A stretch of DNA of 64,000 bases from Sphingomonas guangdongensis (GCF_900199185.1 NZ_OBMI01000003.1:186001-250000), one strand, 5' to 3'; shown: positions 7,276-17,326, counted from the first letter of the stretch. Numbers and translations: made by a program. Notes: a model not told the origin generated them from the letters alone.

Positions 7276-10200
7276 ATGCCTCACGCCGGTTTCGTGCCTC
7301 TCCGCGTCTTCTCATCCTACACCATGCTGGAGGGTGCGATCGAGCCGAAGGCGATCGCCAAGCAGGCGAAGAAGCTCGGCTTCCCCGCGGTTGCGCTGAC
7401 CGACCGCAACGGGCTCTACGCGGCGATGGCGTTCGGCGACGCGTGCAAGGCGGAGGGGGTGCAGCCGATCGTCGGCACGCTGCTCGCGGTGCAGCGTCCG
7501 GTGCCCGACGGCACGGCAGCGGTGATCGATTGGCTCGCGCTCTACGCGCAGGATGAGGGCGGATACGACAATCTGTGCGCGCTGGTCTCCATGGCGCATC
7601 TCGACCGACCGATCGAGATCGACGCGCATGTGCCGCTGTCCGCGCTTGAGGGGCGTACTGGCGGTCTGCTCGCCACAACTGCGGGCGCGGAGGGCGCGCT
7701 CGCGCGGCTGCTGGCCGATGAGCAGGCGGAGGCCGCCGCAGCCTACCTCGATCGATTGCAGCCGCTGTTCCCCGACCGGCTCTATATCGAGCTGTCGCGC
7801 CGCGGCGACGCGATCGAGGAGCGTGCGGAAGAGGCGCTGGTCGACCTGGCCTATGCCCGAGACCTCCCGCTCGTCGCAACCAATCCGTGCTGCTTCGCCG
7901 ACGCGGCCTTCCACGAGGCGCACGACGCGATGCTGTGCATCGCGAGTTCGAGCTACGTGACGAGCGAGGAGCGCCCCCGCAGCTCGCCGGACGCCTGGAT
8001 GAAGCCGGCGGACGCGATGAAGGCGGCGTTCGCCGACCTGCCCGAAGCCATCGACAACACGCTGGTCGTCGCGCAGCGCTGCGCGGTGGCTGCGCCCAAG
8101 CGCAAGCCGATCCTCCCCAGCCTGGCCGGCGACCGAGAGGGTGAGGCCGCCATGCTGCGCGAGCAGTCGCGCGCGGGCCTTGCCGCGCGGCTGGAGAAGG
8201 CCGGCATCGCGGACGACGCGGCGGTCGAGAGCTACAGCAAGCGCCTGGAGTTCGAGCTCGACGTCATCATCCAGATGGGATTCTCCGGCTACTTCCTGAT
8301 CGTCGCCGACTTCATCAAATGGGCCAAGGATCACGACATCCCGGTCGGCCCGGGCCGCGGGTCGGGCGCGGGCTCGGCGGTCGCGTGGGCGCTTACCATC
8401 ACCGACCTTGATCCGATCCGCCTCGGGCTGCTGTTCGAGCGGTTCCTGAACCCGGAACGCGTGTCGATGCCCGACTTCGACATCGACTTCTGCGAAACCC
8501 GGCGCGGCGAGGTCATCCGCTACGTTCAGGGTAAGTACGGCCGCGATCAGGTCGCGCAGATCATCACCTTCGGTAAGCTGAAGGCGCGCGCGGTGCTGAA
8601 GGACACCGGCCGCGTGCTGCAGATGGGCTATGGCCAGATCAACCGGCTGGCGGGGCTCGTACCCAACCACCCGACCGACCCATGGACGCTCGATCGCGCG
8701 CTGAACGGGGTGGGGGAGCTCCACGCCGAGTACAAGAACAACGCCGACGTCCGTCGCTTGCTCGATCTCGCCATGAAGTTGGAGGGTCTGCCGCGCCATT
8801 CCTCGACCCACGCGGCCGGCGTGGTGATCGGCGACCGGCCGCTCGCTGAGCTGGTCCCGCTCTACCGCGACCCACGCTCCGACATGCCGGTCACCCAGTT
8901 CGACATGAAGTATGTCGAGGGCGCCGGCCTCGTTAAGTTCGACTTCCTCGGCCTAAAGACGCTGTCGGTGCTCAAGAAGGCGGTCGAGCTGCTCGGCGAT
9001 CGCGGCATCCACGTCGATCTGGACACGCTCAGCTGGGACGATCCGGAGGTCTATGCCCTGCTTCAGCGCGGCGACACGGTGGGCGTGTTCCAGTTGGAAT
9101 CAGAAGGCATGCGCCGCACGCTCTCCGCCGTGCGCCCGTCCAACTTCGGCGACATCATCGCGCTCGTCTCGCTGTACCGTCCGGGTCCGATGGACAACAT
9201 CCCCTCCTTCGGCGCGCGCAAGAACGGGCGCGAGCAGGTGACCTATCCGCACCCGCTGCTCGAGGGCATCCTCGCCGAAACCTACGGCATCTTCGTGTAT
9301 CAGGAGCAGGTGATGCAGGCGGCGCAGGTGCTCGCCGGCTACTCGCTGGGCGGCGCCGACCTGCTGCGTCGCGCGATGGGCAAGAAGATCCAGGCGGAGA
9401 TGGACGCGCAGCGCGCGACCTTTGTCGAGGGGTGCGCGACCCACAACAACATACCCGCCGACTACGCGAACCAGCTGTTCGACCTGATCGACAAGTTCGC
9501 GGGCTACGGTTTCAACAAGAGCCATGCCGCGGCTTACGCGCTGCTCGCCTACCAGACCGCGTGGCTGAAGGCGCACTACCCGCACGAGTTCTTCGCAGCC
9601 TCGATGTGCTTCGACATCCACCAGACCGACAAGCTCGCGATCTTCCTCGACGATATGAAGCGGCTGCGCGTGCCGTGCCTGAGCCCTTGCGTGAACGAGA
9701 GTGGGGCGGAGTTCGGGGTCGAGCGCCACGGCGACGACTGGGCGGTGCGCTACGCGCTCGGCGCGCTGAAGGGCGTGGGGGAGCGCGCGATGGAGCAGCT
9801 GTGCGCCGAGCGGCAGGCGAACGGGCGCTTCACGTCGCTGGACGACATTGCGCGACGGGTCGATCCGCGTTTGCTCAACAAGCGGCAGGTGGAAACGCTC
9901 GCCGCCGCCGGCGCGCTCGACTGTCTAAGTCCGAACCGCGCCGGGCTCTACGCCGCGGCGGAGACGCTGCTGGCGGTCGCGGCGAGCACGCACCAGAGCC
10001 GCGCGACCGGACAGGGCGGGCTGTTCGGCGAGGCCGACCCCGGCCGCACCGATATTCCGCTGCCAAGAGACGCGCGCTGGTCGCTGGTCAAGCGGATCGA
10101 GGCGGAGAAGGAGGCGTTCGGCTTCTTCTTCTCCGCCCACCCGCTAGATCGCTACAGCCATCTGGCGCGCGGCAATGGCGCGCGCACCATCGCGACGCTG

Positions 10201-10749
10201 AACGAGGTACCGGTGGCGGAGGGTGCGCGCTCCGGCGCGACGCTGGTCGCGCTGATCGAGGACGTGCGCCGCCGCACCTCCGCGCGCGGCAAGCAGTATC
10301 TGATGCTGACGCTCAGCGACCAGTCGGGCCAGGTCAATGCGACCTGCTTCGACGAGGTGGTCGGCAAGGAGCTGGAGGAGGCGGGCAAGGCCGGCGGGTG
10401 CGGGCTGCTGACCGTCGAGCTCGACCGGCGGCCGGGTGAGGACAGCGCGCGCGTCACGGTCCGCCGGATCGTGTCGCTGGAGGAGATCGCCTCCAGCGCG
10501 CGCATGACGCTGACGATCACGGTCGATGATGCCGGCGTGCTGCCGCAGGTGGCGCGGACGTTCGGCGAGCACCGCGACGGGCGCTGCGAGGTGCGGCTGC
10601 TCGCCGCGCTGCCGGCGGGGGAGGCGGAGGTGCTGCTCGGCCGCGATTTCCGCGTCGACTCCGAACTTGCGGGCACGCTCGAGAATTTGCACGGTGTGCG
10701 CGGCGTAACGCTGAAGGCCCAGGAACAAAGGCTGGCGCTCGCCGGATAG
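7276..10749 (+). CDS. dnaE: DNA polymerase III alpha subunit (replicative)
   Basis: 1157 residues, close to E. coli DnaE (1160). It is the catalytic core of the replicative polymerase. The order is PHP domain (about 3-275), palm and fingers with GPGRGSGAGS (near 355-365), the catalytic PDFDIDF with Asp400 and Asp402, the beta-binding and tandem HhH region, and a C-terminal OB-fold (about 985-1065). The GYGFNKSHAAAYA motif is intact. The PHP domain begins FVPLRVFSSYTML, where family members usually have two metal-binding histidines, so its proofreading site looks inactive and an external DnaQ is expected. It is not the error-prone DnaE2: length and motifs fit DnaE1. Confidence 0.97.
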   Translation: MPHAGFVPLRVFSSYTMLEGAIEPKAIAKQAKKLGFPAVALTDRNGLYAAMAFGDACKAEGVQPIVGTLLAVQRPVPDGTAAVIDWLALYAQDEGGYDNLCALVSMAHLDRPIEIDAHVPLSALEGRTGGLLATTAGAEGALARLLADEQAEAAAAYLDRLQPLFPDRLYIELSRRGDAIEERAEEALVDLAYARDLPLVATNPCCFADAAFHEAHDAMLCIASSSYVTSEERPRSSPDAWMKPADAMKAAFADLPEAIDNTLVVAQRCAVAAPKRKPILPSLAGDREGEAAMLREQSRAGLAARLEKAGIADDAAVESYSKRLEFELDVIIQMGFSGYFLIVADFIKWAKDHDIPVGPGRGSGAGSAVAWALTITDLDPIRLGLLFERFLNPERVSMPDFDIDFCETRRGEVIRYVQGKYGRDQVAQIITFGKLKARAVLKDTGRVLQMGYGQINRLAGLVPNHPTDPWTLDRALNGVGELHAEYKNNADVRRLLDLAMKLEGLPRHSSTHAAGVVIGDRPLAELVPLYRDPRSDMPVTQFDMKYVEGAGLVKFDFLGLKTLSVLKKAVELLGDRGIHVDLDTLSWDDPEVYALLQRGDTVGVFQLESEGMRRTLSAVRPSNFGDIIALVSLYRPGPMDNIPSFGARKNGREQVTYPHPLLEGILAETYGIFVYQEQVMQAAQVLAGYSLGGADLLRRAMGKKIQAEMDAQRATFVEGCATHNNIPADYANQLFDLIDKFAGYGFNKSHAAAYALLAYQTAWLKAHYPHEFFAASMCFDIHQTDKLAIFLDDMKRLRVPCLSPCVNESGAEFGVERHGDDWAVRYALGALKGVGERAMEQLCAERQANGRFTSLDDIARRVDPRLLNKRQVETLAAAGALDCLSPNRAGLYAAAETLLAVAASTHQSRATGQGGLFGEADPGRTDIPLPRDARWSLVKRIEAEKEAFGFFFSAHPLDRYSHLARGNGARTIATLNEVPVAEGARSGATLVALIEDVRRRTSARGKQYLMLTLSDQSGQVNATCFDEVVGKELEEAGKAGGCGLLTVELDRRPGEDSARVTVRRIVSLEEIASSARMTLTITVDDAGVLPQVARTFGEHRDGRCEVRLLAALPAGEAEVLLGRDFRVDSELAGTLENLHGVRGVTLKAQEQRLALAG

Positions 10750-10761
10750 GAGAGCGCGCCC

Positions 10762-12357
10762 ATGACCCCCGGCACGATGCAGGATGTCGAGCTCAGGGTG
10801 CCGCGCCTGCTCGACCACGCCGCCCGCGAGCATCCCACCCGGGAGATCGTGACCCGCTGGGCCGACGGCCGCGAGACCCGCAGCGACTGGGTCGGGATCG
10901 CGCACGATGCGAAACGGCTGGCGCAAGCGCTGGAGCGGCGCGGCGTGCTGCCGGGCGACCGGGTGGCGACGCTCGGCATGAACCACGGCGCACACCTGGC
11001 GGCCTGGTACGGGATCATCGGCATGGGCGGCGTGCTCCATACGATCAACCCGCGGCTGTTCGATGATCACCTGATCTACATCGCCAACCATGCGGAGGAT
11101 CGGGTGCTCCTCTACGATCGCGCGTTCCAGCCGATCGTGGACCGGCTGCGCGGGCGCTGGAAGACAATCGAGCACTTCATCTGCTTCGACGGCGACGGGC
11201 CGGACGGATGGGACGCGGTGCTCGCGGCGGAGGACGGCGCCTACGCCTGGGTGGAAGGAGACGAGCGCACGCCGTGCATGCTCTGCTACACCAGCGGGAC
11301 AACCGGCGACCCGAAGGGGGTGCTCTACACCCACCGCTCCACCGTCATCCACGCGATCACCGAGCTGCAACCGGCCGAGTTCGACCTGTCGACGCAGGCG
11401 GTGGCGCTGCCGGTGGTGCCCTTCTTCCACGCGGTCGGCTGGGGGCTTCCCTTCGCCGCCGCGGCGGTCGGGGCAAAGCTGGTGCTCTCCGCCGTCAACG
11501 ATCCGGTGGTGCTGTGCGATCTGATGAACCGGGAGCGCGTGACCCACACGGCCGGTGTCCCGACCGTGTGGTTCGCGATGTTCGGCCACATGGACGCGAC
11601 CGGCGAGGCGCCGCGCCACCTGAAGATCGTCACTATTGGCGGGTCCGCCGCGCCGCGCGCGATGGTGGAGCGGCTGATGCGGATGGGCGTGCGCGTCAAT
11701 CACGCCTGGGGCATGACCGAAACCTCGCCGATTGGGACCATGGGGGCGCCGAGCGCCGACTGGGACGAGCTCTCCTTCGAGCAGCAGGTCGATCAGGTGG
11801 TCAAGCAGGGGCGGGTGCCGTTCGGGGTCGAGATGCGGGTGGTGGACGATGACGGCATCGTGCAGCCGCGTGACGGCGCCAGCTCGGGCGCGCTGCAGGT
11901 GCGCGGGCCCTGGATCGTCCAGCGCTACTACAAGGGGGCCGAGAGCGCGCTGACCGCGGACGGCTGGTTCGACACCGGTGATGTCGCCGTCATCCACCCG
12001 GACGGCGTCATGCAGATCACCGACCGTGCCAAAGACGTCATCAAGTCGGGCGGCGAGTGGATCAGCTCGGTCGAGCTCGAGAACGCGGCGGTTGGCTGTC
12101 CGGGCGTGGCGGAAGCGGCGGCGATCGGCGTGCCTCACCCGCGGTGGGACGAGCGGCCGATCCTGGTGGTGGTGCGCAAGGACGGGAGCACGGTGACGGC
12201 CGCCGACATCACCGAACACCTCGCGACGCGCGTCGCGAAATGGTGGCTGCCGGACGAGGTCCACTTCGTCGACGCACTGCCGCACACCGCGACCGGCAAG
12301 CTGCTGAAGACGGCGATCCGGGCGCAGTACCGAGACCATCGCCTGGCGTCGGTGTGA
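10762..12357 (+). CDS. Acyl-CoA synthetase (AMP-forming), medium/long-chain type
   Basis: 531 residues. It activates a carboxylic acid, probably a fatty acid, to its CoA thioester through an acyl-adenylate. The ATP-binding motif [17 protein letters not shown] lies at about 175-191. GMTETSPIG near 316 is the adenylate motif. [25 protein letters not shown] and the C-terminal catalytic lysine in [11 protein letters not shown] are all present. The N-terminal arrangement ([19 protein letters not shown]) resembles FadD-like enzymes of the FadK/AlkK group. The substrate cannot be read from the sequence. It starts 12 bases after dnaE with an ATG and a weak GGAG upstream, and could be co-transcribed. 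Confidence 0.92.
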   Translation: MTPGTMQDVELRVPRLLDHAAREHPTREIVTRWADGRETRSDWVGIAHDAKRLAQALERRGVLPGDRVATLGMNHGAHLAAWYGIIGMGGVLHTINPRLFDDHLIYIANHAEDRVLLYDRAFQPIVDRLRGRWKTIEHFICFDGDGPDGWDAVLAAEDGAYAWVEGDERTPCMLCYTSGTTGDPKGVLYTHRSTVIHAITELQPAEFDLSTQAVALPVVPFFHAVGWGLPFAAAAVGAKLVLSAVNDPVVLCDLMNRERVTHTAGVPTVWFAMFGHMDATGEAPRHLKIVTIGGSAAPRAMVERLMRMGVRVNHAWGMTETSPIGTMGAPSADWDELSFEQQVDQVVKQGRVPFGVEMRVVDDDGIVQPRDGASSGALQVRGPWIVQRYYKGAESALTADGWFDTGDVAVIHPDGVMQITDRAKDVIKSGGEWISSVELENAAVGCPGVAEAAAIGVPHPRWDERPILVVVRKDGSTVTAADITEHLATRVAKWWLPDEVHFVDALPHTATGKLLKTAIRAQYRDHRLASV

Positions 12358-12389
12358 GGGTTTAGGGCGTCGACACGCCCCACTTGAAG

Positions 12390-12487
12390 TCACCCCAGCG
12401 AAGGCCGGGGCCCATGTCTGTCGCGACACCCGCTGCCGTCAGCCCATGGGGACAGAGACATGGATGCCAGCCTGCGCTGGCATGACG
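12390..12487. repeat. Intergenic inverted repeat, CCCCAGC/GCCAGC type (copy 1)
   Basis: The element begins TCACCCCAGCGAAGGC and ends GCCAGCCTGCGCTGGCATGACG, with GCCATGTCT-like and AGACATGG arms between. It sits between the convergent acyl-CoA synthetase and radical SAM genes. Clear relatives lie at 31427-31523 and 45641-45738, and a more distant one at 49502-49579. It could act as a bidirectional terminator or be a REP-like mobile repeat. Confidence 0.8.
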
Positions 12488-12528
12488 GAATTAGAAGTTA
12501 CTCATCGTGCCTCCGCCGGCTAAGCGCC

Positions 12529-13605
12529 CTAGAACAACTCGCCCTGCGGCCCTGCGGGTGGGCGGAACAGGTCGGTACGCAGCGCCAGCCGCTCGCCCGT
12601 CAGCCCGTGCTTGCGGCATGCGATCTGGAAGCGGGTGCGGAGCAGGTCCGCCCACGGGCCGGAGCCTTGCATCCGCGTGAAGAAGTTCGGATCGTTGCGC
12701 TTGCCGTCGCGCAGCGAGCCGACGATCGCCATCACCTTGGTCTTGCGGTCGGGAAAGTGCTCATCCAGCCACGCCTCGAACAAGGGCGCGACCTCCCACG
12801 GCAGGCGGACCGGGATAAAGGTGGCGGAGCAGGCGTCGGCCGTTGCCGCGCGCGCGATCAGCGCCTCCACCTCATGGTCGGTGATCGCCGGAATGACGGG
12901 CGAGATCGACATGCGGACGGGCACGCCAGCTGCGGCGAGCTTCGCGATAGCGGCGATGCGGCGCTCGGGCGTGGCGGCGCGGGGCTCCAGCGTCATGGCG
13001 GTGCGCGGGTCGAGCGTCGTCACCGACACCATGACCGCCGCCAGCCCCTTCGCCGCCATCGGCGCGAGCAGATCGAGGTCGCGCACGACCCGGTCCGACT
13101 TTGTGGTGATCGTCACCGGGTGGTTGCACGCGGCCAGCACCTCCAGGCAGGCGCGGGTGATACGCCACTTGCCCTCGATCGGCTGATAGGGGTCAGTGTT
13201 GGTGCCGAAGGCGATCGGACGGCAGACGTAGCCGGGCTTCGACAGTTCCACGCGCAGCAGCTCGGCAGCGTTCGGCTTGGCGAACAGCCGCGTTTCGAAG
13301 TCGAGCCCGGGCGAGAGATCGAGGTAGGCGTGGCTCGGCCGTGCGAAACAGTAGATGCAGCCGTGCTCGCAGCCGCGGTAGGGATTGATCGAGCGATCGA
13401 ACGGTACGTCCGGCGACTGGTTGCGGGTTATGATCGTGCGGGGCGGCTCGACGGTCACCGTCGTGCGAAGCGGCGGTGGCGCGCCGTCGACCACCGCCTG
13501 CGCATCGAGCCAGTCGCCGTCCGCCGCACGCTCGGGTAGGTTGAAGCGGCTGCTCTCCGCATTGAGCGTAGCACCACGGACGGCGCGGGGTTTCGCGACT
13601 CCCAT
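12529..13605 (-). CDS. Radical SAM protein, PA0069 family (SplB-like)
   Basis: 358 residues. The N-terminus (RAVRGATLNAESSRF) and the RSINPYRGCEHGCIYCFAR segment are diagnostic of the PA0069 family, related to spore photoproduct lyase. The radical SAM cluster ligands are Cys79, Cys83 and Cys86 (CX3CX2C). A TIM-barrel region with TTKSDRVVRDLDLL and SVTTLD follows. Spore photoproduct lyase repairs UV-damaged thymine dimers, but for PA0069 proteins in non-sporeformers the reaction is unproven. An exact alphaproteobacterial LexA box lies 24 bases before the ATG, supporting a DNA-damage role. The gene stands alone on the minus strand. Confidence 0.92.
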   Translation of the reverse strand: MGVAKPRAVRGATLNAESSRFNLPERAADGDWLDAQAVVDGAPPPLRTTVTVEPPRTIITRNQSPDVPFDRSINPYRGCEHGCIYCFARPSHAYLDLSPGLDFETRLFAKPNAAELLRVELSKPGYVCRPIAFGTNTDPYQPIEGKWRITRACLEVLAACNHPVTITTKSDRVVRDLDLLAPMAAKGLAAVMVSVTTLDPRTAMTLEPRAATPERRIAAIAKLAAAGVPVRMSISPVIPAITDHEVEALIARAATADACSATFIPVRLPWEVAPLFEAWLDEHFPDRKTKVMAIVGSLRDGKRNDPNFFTRMQGSGPWADLLRTRFQIACRKHGLTGERLALRTDLFRPPAGPQGELF

Positions 13606-13629
13606 GCCGCGACGATAACAAAGGCGGCG

Positions 13630-13644
13630 GAACGTAACAAGAAC
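13630..13644 (-). promoter_or_regulatory. LexA/SOS box upstream of the radical SAM gene
   Basis: The minus strand reads GTTC-TTGTTAC-GTTC, an exact match to the alphaproteobacterial LexA operator GTTC-N7-GTTC. It lies 24 bases upstream of the ATG at 13605, a position where a bound repressor would block transcription. A second overlapping palindrome, GAAC-N5-GTTC, covers 13641-13653. Confidence 0.65.
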
Positions 13645-13754
13645 ATACCGTTCCTTAACGTCATTCGGCTAGATCGATATGTCAGCCTGCTGCGCTACCG
13701 ACCTGCGCGGGCGGCGCAAACTCCCCCGGCGATGGCGCCGATCGAGGTGCCCGG

Positions 13755-14276
13755 TCAGGGGATCGCTGCGACCTCGTCCGACTGAGCCGGAAAGCGGCCC
13801 ATCACGCCGCGCGCCAGCTTGGCGGCGAGGGCGGCGGGGCTGTCGTTGCGGGTGGCCTCCACCTGCACGGTGAGCGCCTTGCCGGTCCACACCGGCTGCC
13901 CGCCGCCGCGCGGCACGATCGCGATGTCGAGTCGGGTCGCGTAGAGCATCCGCATCTGCGGCTTGCGCGAGGGTAGGCGAACGGAGAGCGCCGCGCCCCA
14001 TGACCCGAGCCCGCCCGACGAGTCCCAGCGCGGTTCGCTCGAGGCGACCTGGCCGCGTGCCTCGCGACTGACGCGGAGCCGGGCCGTGTAGCGGCCCTGA
14101 CCGGGCGGGCGGATCGGCAGGAACTGGACGTCGGTGAGCGCACCCTGCACGGCCTCGGCGAAGATCTGTGCCGTTGCACCGGACACATCGCCAGTCGCGG
14201 GCTCGACCGAAACCGTGCCGGGCACCGGCGCCTGCGCGGCAAGAAGCAGCGGCAGCAGGGCGGCGAGCGCCCTCAC
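13755..14276 (-). CDS. Secreted hypothetical protein
   Basis: 173 residues. The GTG at 14276 overlaps the moaB stop by 4 bases (GTGA), so I chose it over a longer upstream frame. The first 20 residues ([20 protein letters not shown]) form a signal peptide. The rest contains [19 protein letters not shown] and a C-terminal segment [21 protein letters not shown], suggesting a small periplasmic globular domain. I do not recognise the family. The overlap suggests co-expression with moaB and slt, but not shared function. Confidence 0.75.
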   Translation of the reverse strand: MRALAALLPLLLAAQAPVPGTVSVEPATGDVSGATAQIFAEAVQGALTDVQFLPIRPPGQGRYTARLRVSREARGQVASSEPRWDSSGGLGSWGAALSVRLPSRKPQMRMLYATRLDIAIVPRGGGQPVWTGKALTVQVEATRNDSPAALAAKLARGVMGRFPAQSDEVAAIP

Positions 14277-14815
14277 GCCTCGGTCAGCCGCGGCATCAGC
14301 TCGACGAAGTTGCAAGGCTTGTGGCGGATGTCGAGCTGGCTGGCGAGGATGCCGTCCCACCCGTCCTTCACTGCACCCGTGGAGCCCGGCAGCGCGAAGA
14401 TATAGGTGCTGCGCGCGACGCAGGCGGTGGCGCGCGACTGGATGGTCGACGTGCCGATCTTGTCGAAGCTGAGGTAGCGGAACAGCTCGCCGAAGCCGGG
14501 GATCATCTTGGTCGCGACCCGCTCCAGTGCCTCCGGTGTGACGTCGCGGCCCGTCACCCCGGTGCCGCCGGTAGTGATCACGCAGTCGATGGCGGGATCG
14601 ACGATCCAGCGCTCGAGCTGGGTCACGATCAGGTCGGCGTCATCGCGTAGAATGGTGCGCTCGGCAACCTCGTGGCCGGCAGCTTCGATCCGGGCCACCA
14701 GCGTGTCGCCCGAGCGATCCTCAGCCAGGCCGCGGGTGTCCGAAACTGTCAGCACCGCGATCCGCACCGCGCGGAACGCGACGCTCTCGTCAATTGGCAC
14801 GAGCGGCGTGGCCAC
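14273..14815 (-). CDS. moaB: Molybdenum cofactor biosynthesis protein B
   Basis: 180 residues, typical for MoaB. This family adenylylates molybdopterin or is a paralogue of the MogA adenylyltransferase in molybdenum cofactor synthesis. The fold signatures are VLTVSDTRG near the N-terminus, [17 protein letters not shown] in the middle (the MPT-binding loop) and [18 protein letters not shown] near the C-terminus. Its start lies 26 bases inside the end of slt, an unusually long overlap. No other molybdenum cofactor gene is in the window. Confidence 0.94.
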   Translation of the reverse strand: MATPLVPIDESVAFRAVRIAVLTVSDTRGLAEDRSGDTLVARIEAAGHEVAERTILRDDADLIVTQLERWIVDPAIDCVITTGGTGVTGRDVTPEALERVATKMIPGFGELFRYLSFDKIGTSTIQSRATACVARSTYIFALPGSTGAVKDGWDGILASQLDIRHKPCNFVELMPRLTEA

Positions 14816-16622
14816 CGGCGAGGTCGCGGGCGCTGACCCGCACCGCCTTGGTGCCGCGCATGCCCGGGAACTTGGGCCACAGCCCCTGCGCCAGCGCCGC
14901 CCGGCTGACGGACGCCTTGCCGGCCTGACCCTCGTACATCCAGTAGTTGCGCAGCACCGTCATGACATAGCCGCGGGTTTCCCAATAGGGGATGCTCTCG
15001 ATATAGAGCAGCGGGTCGCCGCCATCGCGCATCTGCGCGTTCCACACCGAGACGGGGAGCGGTCCGGCGTTGTAGGCCGCGATCACCTTGGGCAGCAGCC
15101 CGCCGGTCGCCGGCTGGTCGCGCAGCTTTTCCAGGTAGCTCTGCCCGACCTCGATGTTGGTCGACGGGCGGGTCAGCGCCGCGCGGTCGAGCGCGGTCAG
15201 GCCCTTGGCGCGCGCGATGTCGGTCGCCGCGGCGGGCATGATCTGCATGAGGCCGTACGCGCCCGCGGGGCTGACCACGCCGATCCGGAACCGCGATTCC
15301 TGGAGCGTGTGGGCGAACACAAGCTCCTTGTCGACGCGCCAGCCGCCGTCCGGCTGCCAGTTGGGGGAGGGATAGCGCGACGCCATCGCAGGGCGCACGC
15401 CCTGCGGGCAATTGTGCGACAGCCACAGCTGCGTGGCGGGCAGGTCGAGCCGCCCGGCCAGGCGGGTGAGTGCGGGGAAATCGCGCGGGTCGCCGATCTT
15501 GGCCTGCTGGCGAAGTACGGCGTCGGCGAGGTCGCCCTCGCCGACCTCGACCAGCGCCGCGGCCACGCGGACGTTCGGGCGTCGCGCGAGCTCCTGCCAA
15601 TCCTCGGCCGTGGTCTTCTCGCCCGCCGAAGCGAGCGCCGCCGTGACGCCGAGCGACTGGCGCGCGAGCTGGCCGTAGAACGTCTCCGGATACTGGGCCG
15701 CAAGCTGCAGCCGGCCCTGGACCAGGTCGGGGCGGCCCGCGGCCATGTCGGCGCGCGATGCCCAGAAGGCGCCGGCGGCGCGCAGGTCGGTGTCGCTCGC
15801 ACGCTGCGCGACGCGGCTGAAGGCGGTCCCGGCGCCCGCGAAATCCCTGGTGCGCCAGGCCGCCAGCCCGGCAACCCAGTCGCCCTGCGCCGCCCACTCG
15901 CCGGCACCGGCCTGCGCCAGCGCCGCCATCCGGCGGGCACCGGCGTCGTCGCCGGCGACGTAGTAGATCCAGGCGACGCGCTGCCGCCACTCGGTCAGCG
16001 CCTCGGGCGTAAGGAGCGCGGCCTTGCTCTCAACCAGCGCTTCCGCCTCCGCCCCGCGATCCTCCTTGATCAGCGGGGCCATTGCCACCGTCAGCTCGGC
16101 CGCCGCAGCGTCGGAGCGGACCGCGCGGGCGCGCTGGCGGTTAGGGGCGCCGTCGACCCAGATCAGGCGCTGCTCGACCGGCAGCTGCGGCAGCTCGACG
16201 GCGCCGCGGCTCTTCGCCAGCCGCGCGAGCTGCGGCGCCTGCGGCAGCTCAGGTGCCTGCGAGAGGAGCGCCAGCACCGGCTCCAGCGCAACCTTGGGCG
16301 AGCCCTTGGCCGTGTAGATTTCGGCGGTTGCGATCGGGTGCAGCGGCCCGGGCTTCATGGCGTCGAGCGCGAGCTGCGCGTCGCTCCAGCGGCCGGCGCG
16401 GATGCTCGCGAACACCGCGCGGTAGGCGGCGCGCTGCTCACCGTCGAGCTGGTCGGGGATGCCGTCGCCCTTGGGTGCGGCGGAGGTCGTCGGGAAACGC
16501 GCGTCGACCGGCGTGACGGCCGCGGAGTCCGCGATCGGTGCGGCGACTGCCGCAACTCCCTCAGCCTGGGCAGCGATCGGCAGCGTCGAGGCGAGGAGTG
16601 CAAACACGAGTGTGGAGCGCAT
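14790..16622 (-). CDS. slt: Soluble lytic murein transglycosylase
   Basis: 610 residues, in the Slt70 size range. It cleaves peptidoglycan with formation of 1,6-anhydro-muramic acid in the periplasm. A signal peptide ([20 protein letters not shown]) leads into a long alpha-helical U-domain of tetratricopeptide-like helices. The C-terminal SLT domain follows, with HTLQESRF carrying the catalytic Glu442, then [17 protein letters not shown] residues and [13 protein letters not shown]. The ATG at 16622 shares one base with the preceding stop, so translation is probably coupled. Its 3' end overlaps moaB by 26 bases. Confidence 0.95.
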   Translation of the reverse strand: MRSTLVFALLASTLPIAAQAEGVAAVAAPIADSAAVTPVDARFPTTSAAPKGDGIPDQLDGEQRAAYRAVFASIRAGRWSDAQLALDAMKPGPLHPIATAEIYTAKGSPKVALEPVLALLSQAPELPQAPQLARLAKSRGAVELPQLPVEQRLIWVDGAPNRQRARAVRSDAAAAELTVAMAPLIKEDRGAEAEALVESKAALLTPEALTEWRQRVAWIYYVAGDDAGARRMAALAQAGAGEWAAQGDWVAGLAAWRTRDFAGAGTAFSRVAQRASDTDLRAAGAFWASRADMAAGRPDLVQGRLQLAAQYPETFYGQLARQSLGVTAALASAGEKTTAEDWQELARRPNVRVAAALVEVGEGDLADAVLRQQAKIGDPRDFPALTRLAGRLDLPATQLWLSHNCPQGVRPAMASRYPSPNWQPDGGWRVDKELVFAHTLQESRFRIGVVSPAGAYGLMQIMPAAATDIARAKGLTALDRAALTRPSTNIEVGQSYLEKLRDQPATGGLLPKVIAAYNAGPLPVSVWNAQMRDGGDPLLYIESIPYWETRGYVMTVLRNYWMYEGQAGKASVSRAALAQGLWPKFPGMRGTKAVRVSARDLAGGHAARAN

Positions 16623-17326
16623 CAGCGCAGTCCCCCCTTCAGCAACAGCAGGTCCCTCCAGGCCGCCGCCTTCTGCGCAGGATGCTCCAGAAGGAACCGC
16701 GGGTGGAGGCTCGCAACAACCTGAACAATGCCGCTTTCTAGGTTAACGGCATGTAAATTACGCCCGGGCGGGGAAGCGTCCGTCCCGATCAAGGCACGGC
16801 TCGCCGCCAGGTTTAGGCTCAGCACCACCTGCGGGCGGACCAGCGCGACATGGTGACGGAGCAGCGGCGCGAGCGTGCTCACCGCCTCCGGCACCACGCG
16901 GCCGGCGAGCGGCCGGGTTGGCGTGAGCGCGGCGAGGTGGACGGCCGATCGCGCGAGGCCGATCGCGGCCAGCATGCGATCGAACAGCCGGCTCGCGTCG
17001 TCGTTCAGCAGCGCGGCGCCCTCCGGACAATCGACCAACACCATCACGGCCGCGTCGCCCGGACCCTCCGGCGCGACGGGCGTGCCGCGGCCGGCATCGG
17101 GTGCATCCGGCCCGAGCCGCCAGGCGAGGAACGCCGGGAGAGTGTCGGGTAGCCGCCGTGCCGCCGGCGGCGCGGGCAGCGGTGCGGCGATCGTCGGAGC
17201 AGGCGCGGGCGGGGCATCGAGCCAGTTGCGCGGCGCGTCGTCGACCGGCGTGTCGACGCCCGCGTCGCGCCACCAGTCGAGCGCACTCGCCGCCAGTGCC
17301 CGCCAGTCGTGCTGTTCTGCCCCCAT
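16622..17326 (-). CDS. Uracil-DNA glycosylase superfamily protein, degenerate
   Basis: 234 residues. A proline- and alanine-rich N-terminus of about 70 residues precedes a domain resembling family 4/5 uracil-DNA glycosylases: VMVLVDCPEG, LFDRMLAAIGL, a central VRPQVVLSLN and the late LHPRFLLEHPAQKAAAW. In active family 4 enzymes the first motif reads GExPG and four cysteines bind an iron-sulphur cluster. Here the first motif is replaced and only one cysteine is seen. It may be inactive, or have another substrate or DNA-binding role. It heads a minus-strand run into slt, moaB and the secreted protein. Confidence 0.75.
   Translation of the reverse strand: MGAEQHDWRALAASALDWWRDAGVDTPVDDAPRNWLDAPPAPAPTIAAPLPAPPAARRLPDTLPAFLAWRLGPDAPDAGRGTPVAPEGPGDAAVMVLVDCPEGAALLNDDASRLFDRMLAAIGLARSAVHLAALTPTRPLAGRVVPEAVSTLAPLLRHHVALVRPQVVLSLNLAASRALIGTDASPPGRNLHAVNLESGIVQVVASLHPRFLLEHPAQKAAAWRDLLLLKGGLR

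Noticed and set aside
10144..12429. A 761-codon minus-strand open frame
   Set aside because: Antisense to the end of dnaE and the acyl-CoA synthetase, with low-complexity Arg/His/Pro composition and no family features.
12390..12487. Recurring short repeats as a CRISPR remnant
   Set aside because: Copies are single, tens of kilobases apart, inverted in structure, without regular spacers or cas genes.
14508..16724. A 738-codon plus-strand open frame
   Set aside because: Antisense to slt and moaB, which have complete catalytic motifs. The composition is that of a shadow frame.
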